DNA from: Chryseobacterium viscerum | GTDB taxonomy: Bacteria; Bacteroidota; Bacteroidia; Flavobacteriales; Weeksellaceae | Reading direction: 5' to 3' | NCBI RefSeq assembly: GCF_002899945.2 | Contig: NZ_PPEG02000003.1 | Location: 248,001-312,000 of the forward strand | DNA length: 64,000 bases | Part shown: positions 9,295 to 17,246 of the stretch, piece by piece | How positions within the stretch are numbered: the stretch's first letter is position 1 | Layout: each line of letters starts with the position of its first letter | Made by a program: the position numbers and the translations under genes | The notes under the pieces: generated by a model | The model's database searches: none | Told to the model about the DNA's origin: nothing | The model's input: the letters and a program-made list of their open reading frames with translations, nothing else

Positions 9295-11997
9295 TTAATG
9301 GTGTTCAACTTCATCTGTAATCTCTTTTTTAGTTTTTTCGGGAATGCTTATGGTGAAAGTAACGCCCAGTCCGCTGTTTTCGGCTTTTATACTTCCGCTG
9401 TGCGCCTGTACTATTTTTTTGGAAATGGCCAGTCCCAGTCCGCTTCCTGTAGGCTTCAAAATATTTTGATTTTTAGACTGATAAAATTTGTCAAAAATCA
9501 TTTCCAAATCTTCCTCAGGAATATGCTTCCCGGTATTGAAAATACTGATGATGAGCTTCCCGTCTTTTTCAAATAATTTCGTCTGGATTGTTCCCTGTTC
9601 ATCTGTAAACTTTAAGGCATTTCCCCAGATGTTCTGAAACAGCTGAATCATTCTCGCTTCATCATATTCAAATATAAAATGATTCAGGAGATTAACTTCA
9701 CTTAAATGAATATTTTTCTGCTGTATCAGGTGAATAAGTGGATTTAATGCTTTTTTATAGGTTTCTGTGATATTATTTTCCTGAATGTGTAAAGAGATTT
9801 CGCCATGCTGTAATTTGTCCAGATAGAGAATGTCATTAATGATCTCACTTAATCTGTCGGATTCTGTGATGATGTTATTTAAAAACTCTTGTTTGATATC
9901 AAAAGGAATATCGTCGTCATCCGCTAAAATTTCCCCTGCAGAACGAATGGCTGTGATTGGAGTTCTCAGTTCATGAGCAACAGAGTCGAGAAAATCGTCT
10001 TTTTGATGGTCTTTGATGATAAGATTTTCGTTAGCGGTTCGCAGATCATTGGAAAGTTTCTGTAGCTCTTCAGATTGTTCCGTAAGTTTTTTATTTAAAC
10101 TGATATTTTCCTGAGATTCTTCAAGAATCTTTAAAACCTCCTTTAAAGATATTTTATCTTCTTTAGTGACTCCTTCAATTAATATTTTTGCTGAAGCTGT
10201 ACCTATTCTTCCTGCCAAAAGGTTTTCTGAGAATTTGATAAATCTTGAGTCTGCGGTTTCTGTTTTGGAATCGATGTTATATTTTAAATTAAAAATTCTT
10301 AATGCCTGCTCTGTTTTATTTTTGCCTAAAAAACGCTCAAGAATATTCTGAATATCTGAAATATAGGCTGTTCCACGCCAGATAAAAGCATTTTCATGAT
10401 TCTGAATATATTTGTCAATATCCACATATAGTTCCGCAAAGTTTCTTTCGCGGTAATTTCCTTTGGAACTTACAGAGATAATGGTAAACAAGCTTGTATT
10501 GACGAGCATCGACCAGAAAAAGATCTGCGGAATTCTGCCCAGATAAGGAATGGTAAAAAAGCCGAAAGCGTTATACATATCCCTTATTACTCCTTTAAAC
10601 TCCTGATTGTACGAAAAATAATACTGTGGAATAATCAGCCCGAAATAGCAGATTACTAATCCGGCTAAAAGTCCGGTAACAGCGCCTTTGTAACTTCCTC
10701 TTCTCCAGAATAAAGCTCCGAAAAATGCAGGGGCAAGTTGTGCAATCACGACAAATGAGATTAATCCTACAGAATCCAGTGAGGTTTTCAGAATGAAATA
10801 TTTGTAGAAGGCAAAAGCCATGATAATCAGTGCAAAAATGCTGAATTTTCTGATATTGGTGATGCTTCTTGTGTTTTTTTCTTCACTTTCAGACTTTAAT
10901 TTTCCCAATAGTCCATATGGAATGATGAGGTTGTTAGAAAGCATGATGGATAGAGTAATGGCAGAGATAATAATCATTGAAATGCAGGAACTCAATCCTC
11001 CAAGAAAGACAAGTACTGTGATTAGGGTATTGCCAAAATGCTGAGGAATTAGAATAGAGTAGAACTCAGGATTTACTTTTTGTCCGTCAAAAATCAACCT
11101 TCCTCCCCAGGCAATCGGGAAAATAAAAATAGTAAAAATTAGAAGGTAAAGCGGGAAAAACCAAATAGCTGTTTTAATATGTTTTTCCTGCCTGTTTTCA
11201 ACAATTGCGGTATGAAACTGTCTTGGTAGAATGCATATTGCTGTTGCGGAAATCATACACAGAAGCATCCAGTTCATCGCACCTTCAGTCCCGTTGAATG
11301 TATTTTTCTCTTTAAAATCTTCAAACTTGCTGGCCTTCTCATAAATATCTGAGAATCCATCGAAGGCATAATAGATCACGAAAAGTCCGAGGATAATAAT
11401 AAAGAATAGCTTTAAAAAGCTTTCCAGGGCAATCGCTGAGATAATTCCCAAACGTTTTTCTGATGCATCAACATATCGTGTTCCGTAATAGGAGGAAAAT
11501 AAGGCAATTAAAACCACAACAAAAGTCGCATTATCGGTCAGGATATCTTTGGACATCGGAGTTTCCGTTACCAGATGGAAGGTTTCAGAAATAGCTTTGA
11601 TCTGCAGCCCAATATAAGGGACTATTGCCAGAAGGCAGACCACTGTGATGATGGCGCTCAGGCTTCTGCTGTTCCCGTATCTCAATGAAATGAAATCGGC
11701 AAGGCTGCTTATTTTATTGACTCTTGAAATCCTTACAATCCGGGTGTTGATATAGATCCATGCCGGAATAATCATGATAGGGCCAATATAAATGGGTAAA
11801 TAGTTTAATCCGCTTGTCGCTGCAACACCAATGCTGCCGTAATACGTCCATGCAGTACAATATACTGCAAGGGATAGTGCGTAAATGTAGGGATTGTTGA
11901 TCCAGCGTTTGCTCTTTTTTTTCTCCGCCAGGTGGGCAACTAAGAAAAGAAGAGCAAGATAAAGAAGGACGACAAAAAATAATGCAAAACTACTCAT
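9295..11997 (-). CDS. sodium:solute symporter-STAC-histidine kinase (CrbS-like sensor)
   Basis: This 900-residue fusion begins with an SLC5/SSS transporter domain of 12 or more membrane helices (about 1-510; AVYCTAWTYYGSIGVAATSG near the N-terminus). A STAC linker follows (about 540-610, with LERFLG and ENLLAGRIGTASAKILI), then a coiled coil, a HisKA dimerisation domain with SVAHELRTP (His about 675), and an HATPase domain with N box (QNIWGNALKF) and G box (PTGSGLGLAISKKIV). No PAS domain is visible. In Vibrio and Pseudomonas such proteins (CrbS) control acs and the acetate switch. Here it sits in one cluster with acs, prpE, a transporter and a porin, so sensing or transport of short-chain fatty acids is likely. 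It overlaps the small upstream gene by 8 bp and precedes the receiver gene. Confidence 0.93.
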   Translation of the reverse strand: MSSFALFFVVLLYLALLFLVAHLAEKKKSKRWINNPYIYALSLAVYCTAWTYYGSIGVAATSGLNYLPIYIGPIMIIPAWIYINTRIVRISRVNKISSLADFISLRYGNSRSLSAIITVVCLLAIVPYIGLQIKAISETFHLVTETPMSKDILTDNATFVVVLIALFSSYYGTRYVDASEKRLGIISAIALESFLKLFFIIILGLFVIYYAFDGFSDIYEKASKFEDFKEKNTFNGTEGAMNWMLLCMISATAICILPRQFHTAIVENRQEKHIKTAIWFFPLYLLIFTIFIFPIAWGGRLIFDGQKVNPEFYSILIPQHFGNTLITVLVFLGGLSSCISMIIISAITLSIMLSNNLIIPYGLLGKLKSESEEKNTRSITNIRKFSIFALIIMAFAFYKYFILKTSLDSVGLISFVVIAQLAPAFFGALFWRRGSYKGAVTGLLAGLVICYFGLIIPQYYFSYNQEFKGVIRDMYNAFGFFTIPYLGRIPQIFFWSMLVNTSLFTIISVSSKGNYRERNFAELYVDIDKYIQNHENAFIWRGTAYISDIQNILERFLGKNKTEQALRIFNLKYNIDSKTETADSRFIKFSENLLAGRIGTASAKILIEGVTKEDKISLKEVLKILEESQENISLNKKLTEQSEELQKLSNDLRTANENLIIKDHQKDDFLDSVAHELRTPITAIRSAGEILADDDDIPFDIKQEFLNNIITESDRLSEIINDILYLDKLQHGEISLHIQENNITETYKKALNPLIHLIQQKNIHLSEVNLLNHFIFEYDEARMIQLFQNIWGNALKFTDEQGTIQTKLFEKDGKLIISIFNTGKHIPEEDLEMIFDKFYQSKNQNILKPTGSGLGLAISKKIVQAHSGSIKAENSGLGVTFTISIPEKTKKEITDEVEHH

Positions 11998-12184
11998 TAT
12001 ACCTTTTTACAATTACAAAAGAAATTATAATAGAGATCATCCAGACAACGAACAGGTAGATCAGGATCATAGGATAGCCTAAAACTTCCTTTTCACTGTT
12101 GAATATCAGTGAAATTGGAATACTGAAAGCAATCATAAGACCTATGCTCAGTATGATAAGTTTTTGTTCGTGTCTTTTTTTCAT
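11990..12184 (-). CDS. 64-aa two-helix membrane protein
   Basis: Two hydrophobic helices (about 9-26 and 37-58) lie between charged ends (MKKRHEQK at the start, VKRYNE at the end). The stop overlaps the start of the transporter-kinase gene by 8 bp, implying translational coupling and probably physical association. By analogy, many SSS symporters have a small DUF485/DUF997-type partner subunit encoded immediately upstream; this protein has the same position and size, but I cannot assign the family by eye. Start ATG is at 12182-12184. It is likely an accessory subunit of the sensor. Confidence 0.75.
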   Translation of the reverse strand: MKKRHEQKLIILSIGLMIAFSIPISLIFNSEKEVLGYPMILIYLFVVWMISIIISFVIVKRYNE

Positions 12185-12201
12185 AAATGATTTTTGATAA
12201 A

Positions 12202-12237
12202 AGATAATTGATGAATGACTGCATTCATCAATTATCT
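12202..12237 (-). terminator. perfect 16-bp hairpin inside the transport/sensor operon
   Basis: AGATAATTGATGAATG and CATTCATCAATTATCT pair without mismatch around a 4-base loop. On the minus strand it is followed by TTTTATC. It lies between two small membrane protein genes, so it may be a terminator, an attenuator or an mRNA processing/stability element. Confidence 0.6.
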
Positions 12238-12250
12238 ATCCATATTTCTT

Positions 12251-12478
12251 TTAAATTTTATCGTCAGAATATTCTCCTTTTAAAGCATAATAACCGAAAA
12301 TGGCCATTCCGCCTGAGATAATCGGCATCAGTACAAAAAGAATGATGATGCCAAAAACCAGATCTTCCTGTTTTCCGGAAGCTATTTTGGGGATTCCCAA
12401 TACTGTAATTCCGAAATATCCTACAATCACCGCGATGGCGATCCAGAGAATGCCTAATATTTTTTTTAGTCCGTTCAT
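12251..12478 (-). CDS. 75-aa two-helix membrane protein
   Basis: The product has two membrane helices (about 4-28 and 40-66) and a short acidic C-terminus (GEYSDDKI). It sits 43 bp downstream of the MFS transporter stop and upstream of the second small membrane gene, all on the minus strand. Its position suggests an accessory factor of the transporter, but no motif proves this. ATG start; no signal peptide cleavage expected. It may belong to one of the small uncharacterised Bacteroidota membrane families; I do not recognise it. Confidence 0.7.
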   Translation of the reverse strand: MNGLKKILGILWIAIAVIVGYFGITVLGIPKIASGKQEDLVFGIIILFVLMPIISGGMAIFGYYALKGEYSDDKI

Positions 12479-12521
12479 TTTAGTAGTTTTAAAATTAATA
12501 AAAATTTGAGTGATTCAGTAC

Positions 12522-14102
12522 TTAATCGTGAAGATTATTGTTCTTATTTTTAAGATAAAATAATCCAATGATCAAACATACGGTGGCAACTCCAATCGGA
12601 TACCAGAGTCCTTCCAGATACCATGTCGCATGTCCCGCTTCTTTTCCGGTAGTTACCAGGTAAGTTGCCACTGCCGGAAGAAGCCCTCCGAATACTCCGT
12701 TTCCGATGTGATAAGGTAATGACATTGAGGTGTAACGGATTCTCACAGGGAACATTTCAACAAGGAAAGCCGCGATAGGTCCGTATACCATAGTCACAAA
12801 TAGTACTTGAATAAATACCAAAAAGATCAGATACCATTTGGTGTTGTCACTTAATTTTAAGCTTTGAGATACTTTAGGCTCTTCAGCTTTTCCATCTTTC
12901 ATAACGACTCCCGCAGGTGACCAATGAACAACACTGTCTTTTTTGATCAAAGTGCCGTCTGTGTAAAGAGTTTCTTTGTGAAAAGTGATTAGGCTGTCTG
13001 CAGCGATTTTATTATGGATTTTAGCGGTTCTTTTTTCTGTAATTCCATTGGTAGCGAGGGTTTTGGTTTCAAGATTTACACTCTTGAACATGCTTTCATA
13101 AATAGGTCTGTAAGCTAAAATAGCGACGAGCATTCCGGTCATCATCACGGCTTTCCTTCCGATTTTATCAGACAGCCACCCGAAGAATACAAAGAAAGGA
13201 GTTCCTAAAAATAAAGCAATCGCCATTAACGAATCTACCTGTGAAGATTCTACATTCATCACTTTTTGAAGGAAACTCATAGCATAGAACTGCCCTGTAT
13301 ACCAGATGACCCCTTGTCCCATTGCAGCTCCGAATAAAGCCAGTAATACAAACTTGAAGTTATATTTATTCCCGAAGCTTTCTTTTAAAGGATTTTTAGA
13401 AGTCTTTCCTTCACTTTTAGCCTTAGCAAAAAGCGGAGATTCTTTCATGTTTTTTCTGATCACATAAGAAACGGCAACCATTAAAATCGAGATCCAGAAA
13501 GGAACTCTCCATCCCCAGGTGTCAAATTCTTCTGCAGAAAGGGTTGTTTTCGTAATTAAAATAACAATCAGTGAAATGAAAAGTCCAGCTGTTGCAGTGG
13601 TTTGGATCCATGAAGTCCAGTAACCTCTTCGATGAGGCTGGGCATATTCTGCTACATATGTGGCCGCGCCGCCATACTCACCTCCAAGGGCTAATCCTTG
13701 AAGCAATCTTAAAATTAAAACTAAAACCGGTGCCATGAATCCAATAGTTTCGTAGCTTGGGATACATCCGATCAGGAAAGTAGAAAACCCCATAATCAGC
13801 AAGGTAACGAGGAAAGTATATTTTCTTCCGATAATATCTCCCAGTCTTCCGAAAAATAAAGCTCCAAAAGGTCTTACAACAAATCCAGCTGCAAAAGTTG
13901 CCAATGTAGATAAAAATGCTGCAGTAGGATTATCTGCAGGGAAAAATTTGGTGGCTAAAACGACGGCCAAACTTCCGAAGATATAGAAGTCATACCATTC
14001 TATCAATGTACCGAGTGATGAGGCGGTGATAACGCTCCAAATGGTGCGGTTTTTCTGCCTGTCGGTCATGTTTTCATAGCTTTCGTGATGGTTTTCGCTC
14101 AT
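12522..14102 (-). CDS. MFS transporter of the metabolite:H+ symporter (MHS) type
   Basis: A 526-residue inner-membrane transporter with 12 predicted helices. MHS features include the start region TASSLGTLIEWYDFYIFGSL, FVVRPFGALFFGRLGDIIGRKYTF in the first half, and WLSDKIGRKAVM in the second half. Between helices 9 and 10 there is a polar insertion of roughly 80 residues (from about SMFKSVNLE to LSDNTKW) that would face the periplasm and explains the extra length over the usual 430-450. Relatives carry carboxylates, proline/betaine or related substrates. Placement between a porin and the acs/prpE module suggests uptake of a short-chain carboxylate. Substrate is inferred from context only. Confidence 0.9.
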   Translation of the reverse strand: MSENHHESYENMTDRQKNRTIWSVITASSLGTLIEWYDFYIFGSLAVVLATKFFPADNPTAAFLSTLATFAAGFVVRPFGALFFGRLGDIIGRKYTFLVTLLIMGFSTFLIGCIPSYETIGFMAPVLVLILRLLQGLALGGEYGGAATYVAEYAQPHRRGYWTSWIQTTATAGLFISLIVILITKTTLSAEEFDTWGWRVPFWISILMVAVSYVIRKNMKESPLFAKAKSEGKTSKNPLKESFGNKYNFKFVLLALFGAAMGQGVIWYTGQFYAMSFLQKVMNVESSQVDSLMAIALFLGTPFFVFFGWLSDKIGRKAVMMTGMLVAILAYRPIYESMFKSVNLETKTLATNGITEKRTAKIHNKIAADSLITFHKETLYTDGTLIKKDSVVHWSPAGVVMKDGKAEEPKVSQSLKLSDNTKWYLIFLVFIQVLFVTMVYGPIAAFLVEMFPVRIRYTSMSLPYHIGNGVFGGLLPAVATYLVTTGKEAGHATWYLEGLWYPIGVATVCLIIGLFYLKNKNNNLHD

Positions 14103-14153
14103 ATTGATTAATTTTTGATATTAATGGAATAGGATTTTAATTTGAATTTTTTT

Positions 14154-14286
14154 GAACCATTAAGAGGTTTTAAGTTGATAAGAATAATTAAGATTATAGC
14201 TAAAGCTATTTTCTTCAGCGGTATTCTTCCTGTCTACCTTTAATGAAACTTAACTCATCTTAATTTCTTTACTATTCTTAATGGTT
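14154..14286. repeat. foldback repeat copy 1 (ACCATTAAG family)
   Basis: A 133-bp element begins GAACCATTAAGA and ends TCTTAATGGTT (inverted termini). In its middle ATAGC (14196-14200) and GCTAT (14205-14209) form an apical stem. Further copies are at 25443-25570, 25611-25735 and 59331-59446. It lies between porin and transporter genes of the same operon direction. Confidence 0.75.
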
Positions 14287-14291
14287 AAATT

Positions 14292-15671
14292 TTACAAGTA
14301 GATCTGAAACTGTACAATAAATTCCCCTTTGGAAGAAGGACTTTCTGTAGGACTTGTGTAAACAGGTCTTGTAGAATATTGTGTTGTTATTTTCGCATGA
14401 TGTCCATCTATGAACCAATTGGCACCGACATCAAACTGCGATGAAGGTTTATCGAAAGCCTCAAAGCTTTTGTGAGTATAGGCCGCGAAAGGCTGTATTC
14501 TGATTTTCGGTTTTTCTGCCTGGCTGGGTAAAAGTAAACCTGCCTGTGCGTAGATAATATTACCTGTTCCGATAGTCGGTTGTAGATTTCCTGGTCCTGC
14601 GATGGCTTTATTTCCGATAAAATTAGGATCAGAAGCTGCAATATTCATGGTTCCCAGGTTTCTTATGTAGTTGGGGCCGAAATTGTAGTTATAATATCCT
14701 GCATAAGCAGAAATTGCCATTTTGTTTTTTGCTTCTCCCAAAGGAATATCCGCGAAAGCATCTACAGCAAAAAGAGTAATATCATGCTTTTCAATCGTTG
14801 AATTCACGGAAGTTCTTGTTCCGTCTGCCTGATGATAGAAACCGGCTCCTACATTGAAGACTTTTTTTGTTCCGAGATAAGATCCTACTTTATAGGGAAG
14901 TGTATTGGATTCTTCATCAAGAAACTGGTATTCAACATATCCTGCTTTTGAAAAACTTGGATTTCCATTGTTGTCTACTGCTACAGCTTTCGAAGGATCC
15001 GTTACATTCGAGGGAGTAAGATCGGTTGCAAAAGGTTTGTTTAAGCTGAAACGGTATTCCAGTTTTCCGTATTTACCTTTCGCAAACATTCCGAGTTGTC
15101 TTGCAAACTGGTCAGAGTTGTCAATCAGCGGCCAGGAAAAGACAGGAGAGTCTAATGTCAGGAAATTAAGCGTAGAAGCCATGGTCATACGGGAAAGCCC
15201 CATATAGTAATGAAGCCCTGCCCCTAAAGATAAACTGAATTTTCCCGCTTCTCCAGGTAAAATAACTGCGTATTCGTTCCATGCATCATGAAAAAAAAGC
15301 TGTGTTTTCTTTCCATTTCCATAACCTCCTGTGCCGGAAGTGCCTGTTGCACCTCCATTGATAAAAGTTTGGTTGTTAATCCCAAAATGAAGGAGAATCA
15401 TATATCTTTTAGAGATCTGTGCGTAGGCTAAGGCTCGTAATCTCCTGTTTCCTACGCTCCAAGAATTGTCAGTAGGTTCGCTGCCTACCATACTTCCGGG
15501 GTTCATGGAGGTATTTCTTAGCCAAAACTGGTCCCATAAGATAAATCTGACGAATTTATCACCATTCGGATTGAGGTTTATTTTTAAGCCATTGCCGTAA
15601 TCAGGAGAACCTTGGGAATATGCAGAACTGCTGATTAAGGCTACTCCAATAAATGTAAGTAATTTCTTCAT
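14292..15671 (-). CDS. outer-membrane porin
   Basis: The 459-residue product has a signal peptide (MKKLLTFIGVALISSSAYSQ) and then alternating amphipathic beta strands rich in aromatic residues. It ends in an aromatic/hydrophobic beta strand (FIVQFQIYL), the usual last strand of an outer-membrane barrel. Size fits a 16-18-strand porin of the phosphate- or carbohydrate-selective classes. It is the first gene of the minus-strand fatty-acid module, separated from the MHS transporter by a foldback repeat. It would let the substrate of that transporter cross the outer membrane. The barrel call is solid; the substrate is inferred. Confidence 0.85.
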   Translation of the reverse strand: MKKLLTFIGVALISSSAYSQGSPDYGNGLKINLNPNGDKFVRFILWDQFWLRNTSMNPGSMVGSEPTDNSWSVGNRRLRALAYAQISKRYMILLHFGINNQTFINGGATGTSGTGGYGNGKKTQLFFHDAWNEYAVILPGEAGKFSLSLGAGLHYYMGLSRMTMASTLNFLTLDSPVFSWPLIDNSDQFARQLGMFAKGKYGKLEYRFSLNKPFATDLTPSNVTDPSKAVAVDNNGNPSFSKAGYVEYQFLDEESNTLPYKVGSYLGTKKVFNVGAGFYHQADGTRTSVNSTIEKHDITLFAVDAFADIPLGEAKNKMAISAYAGYYNYNFGPNYIRNLGTMNIAASDPNFIGNKAIAGPGNLQPTIGTGNIIYAQAGLLLPSQAEKPKIRIQPFAAYTHKSFEAFDKPSSQFDVGANWFIDGHHAKITTQYSTRPVYTSPTESPSSKGEFIVQFQIYL

Positions 15672-15775
15672 AAATTATCAATTTTTGGCGTTGTTTTTTG
15701 TGAATGCCAAATTGTAATTAATAATTTGTTTATGAAAATTTAATATATATTAGTGGTAATAGTATAGTTACTGTT

Positions 15776-15982
15776 TGCGAGGCCTTGAGTTTCGAGGTGC
15801 GGGATCCGGGTTTTGGAGATTCTGGATCCGAGGTTCGAGGTTCGAGATTTTAAAATTATTTTGTTTTTAAGTAGTTGGTATATATTGTTTTGTGAAAATA
15901 TTTTTATCTTGGTTTTTAGTCCTTAATTCGAAACCCGCAATCCTTACCGCCGCATCATCTAACCCGCATCCCGAAACCCGCA
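15776..15982. repeat. GC-rich word repeat with inverted arms
   Basis: The left arm (to about 15850) is made of repeated words such as GAGGTTCGAG, GATCCG and GTGCGGG. The right arm, just after the InsA-like gene stop, carries the complementary words AACCCGCA, GCATCCCG and CGAAACCCGC. The centre is AT-rich. The rest of the interval from 15672 holds no gene. A similar unit lies at 58047-58165. Confidence 0.55.
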
Positions 15983-16399
15983 CTATTTCTTAAACCTTTC
16001 CCACTTGATCAACATATACTTATCAGCAAACTGAGTAATGATAATCCCTGAGTTTTTAATGTTTTCTTCCTTTGCAATATAGTCAATCAATTCATTTTGT
16101 TTTAAAATCTTATAAACAGGATGGAACTCAGAGTGAGGAGGTCTTGTGATATTGTACTTTTTGATCCATGAACTTATAGTGACATGTGAAACACCGATAA
16201 TTCTTTCAATTTCACGGTAGCTTAAGCCTTCCAGATAAAGCTGAAGAGCCTTGGTTACATAATAATCATCGATCTGTTTTCCAAGTTTTTTAACGGTAAA
16301 ATAGTACTTGCAGTCTTTGCAGTGGAAGCGTTGTTTTTCATTGATGATCCCGCTTTTTACCACTTTGGTACTGTTGCATTTAGGACAGGTGTTTTCCAT
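15983..16399 (-). CDS. InsA-like zinc-ribbon/HTH protein, candidate arginine regulator
   Basis: The 138-residue protein has a zinc ribbon (C5, C8, C27, C30) and then a helix-turn-helix (GLSYREIERIIGVSHVTISSWIKKY, residues about 54-78). This is the architecture of InsA, the regulatory N-terminal protein of IS1-family elements. No DDE transposase (InsB) follows and there are no IS1 ends, so this is not a working insertion sequence. The C-terminal 60 residues are not transposase-like. The gene is divergent from the arginine operon, with 160 bp between the starts, which is the usual place for a local regulator. Its own start is preceded by two 14-bp direct repeats. Role as regulator is an inference; alternatives are an IS remnant under decay. 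Confidence 0.75.
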   Translation of the reverse strand: MENTCPKCNSTKVVKSGIINEKQRFHCKDCKYYFTVKKLGKQIDDYYVTKALQLYLEGLSYREIERIIGVSHVTISSWIKKYNITRPPHSEFHPVYKILKQNELIDYIAKEENIKNSGIIITQFADKYMLIKWERFKK

Positions 16400-16411
16400 A
16401 ACTATATTATT

Positions 16412-16444
16412 TTAGCAAATATATAATAAATTAGCAAATGTATA
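16412..16444. promoter_or_regulatory. two direct repeats, candidate operator
   Basis: TTAGCAAATATATA (16412-16425) and TTAGCAAATGTATA (16431-16444) match at 13 of 14 positions and are 19 bp apart, just upstream of the InsA-like gene in the divergent interval. Read on the minus strand each contains a TAnnTTTG-like box, so they could also be tandem -7 elements for that gene. Confidence 0.45.
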
Positions 16445-16505
16445 TTTTTGATTAAAGATAATTTTACCTGTAAAAAATTTTAAAACAAAAAAAATATCTT
16501 TTTTA

Positions 16506-16538
16506 TTTGGATTTAAAAGAAAATATATTTTAAATTTG
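16506..16538 (+). promoter_or_regulatory. promoter of the arginine operon
   Basis: TTTG at 16506-16509, 21 bp spacing, TAAATTTG at 16531-16538: a full match to the Bacteroidota housekeeping consensus (TTTG/TTG, 17-23 bp, TAnnTTTG). Transcription should start near 16545, about 15 bases before the first gene. Confidence 0.75.
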
Positions 16539-16559
16539 CCAAAAAAATTAGATAAATAA

Positions 16560-17246
16560 ATGGAAATAGAAATTTCCTCATGCGAACATCTAATGTATGT
16601 GAGTGAAATACAGCAGGAAATGTACGATTCTGCACAGCGTAGAGGAACGGGGATCGCAAAACGTTCCATAGAATATTTGAGTAAGAAGATTTCAGAAGGC
16701 AATGCTGTGGTAGCCACTGAAAATGGTGAGTGGGTAGGTTTTTGTTATGTAGAGACCTGGTCACATGGGAAGTTTGTAGCCAATTCGGGACTGATTGTGT
16801 CTCCGAAATTCAGGAACGGAGGAATAGCGACTCAGATCAAGCAGAAAGTTTTCCAATTATCTAGAGATAAATATCCGGAAGCGAAAGTATTCGGATTGAC
16901 AACAGGTTTAGCAGTAATGAAAATCAATAGTGATTTAGGCTATAAACCAGTAATCTATTCTGAGCTGACTCAGGATGAAGAATTCTGGAATGGTTGCAAG
17001 AACTGTGTGAACTATGAGATTTTAATGATGAAGGAACGTAAAAACTGTCTGTGTACAGCGATGTTATTTGTTCCTGAAAACGATAAAAAAAAAGAGACGA
17101 TAAGTAATCGTCCTGAAAATAAATATGATGAAATGAGCCAAGCCGATTTTGGGCAGTCTGCACCAAATTCCATTGGGGAGTTCCATTTGACTAGTAATAA
17201 AAATAAAAAAAGTCCAGATGAAAAAGAAAATCATCTTAGCGTTTAG
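16560..17246 (+). CDS. GNAT acyltransferase, first gene of the arginine operon
   Basis: A 228-residue GNAT protein; the acyl-CoA binding motif A is seen in LIVSPKFRNGGIATQIKQKV (residues about 80-100). It carries paired cysteines (NGCKNCVNY, KNCLCTAM) in the second half. It is the first gene after a consensus promoter and its 3' end overlaps argG by 29 bp, so it belongs to the operon. The operon has no argA or argJ homologue, and an enzyme acylating glutamate is required upstream of argB. This protein is therefore the best candidate for the acetyl- or succinyl-glutamate synthase. The fold is seen directly; the substrate is inferred from context. Confidence 0.85.
   Translation: MEIEISSCEHLMYVSEIQQEMYDSAQRRGTGIAKRSIEYLSKKISEGNAVVATENGEWVGFCYVETWSHGKFVANSGLIVSPKFRNGGIATQIKQKVFQLSRDKYPEAKVFGLTTGLAVMKINSDLGYKPVIYSELTQDEEFWNGCKNCVNYEILMMKERKNCLCTAMLFVPENDKKKETISNRPENKYDEMSQADFGQSAPNSIGEFHLTSNKNKKSPDEKENHLSV

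Noticed and set aside
15983..16399. Active IS1-family insertion sequence
   Set aside because: No transposase with DDE residues, no terminal inverted repeats and no target duplication are visible.
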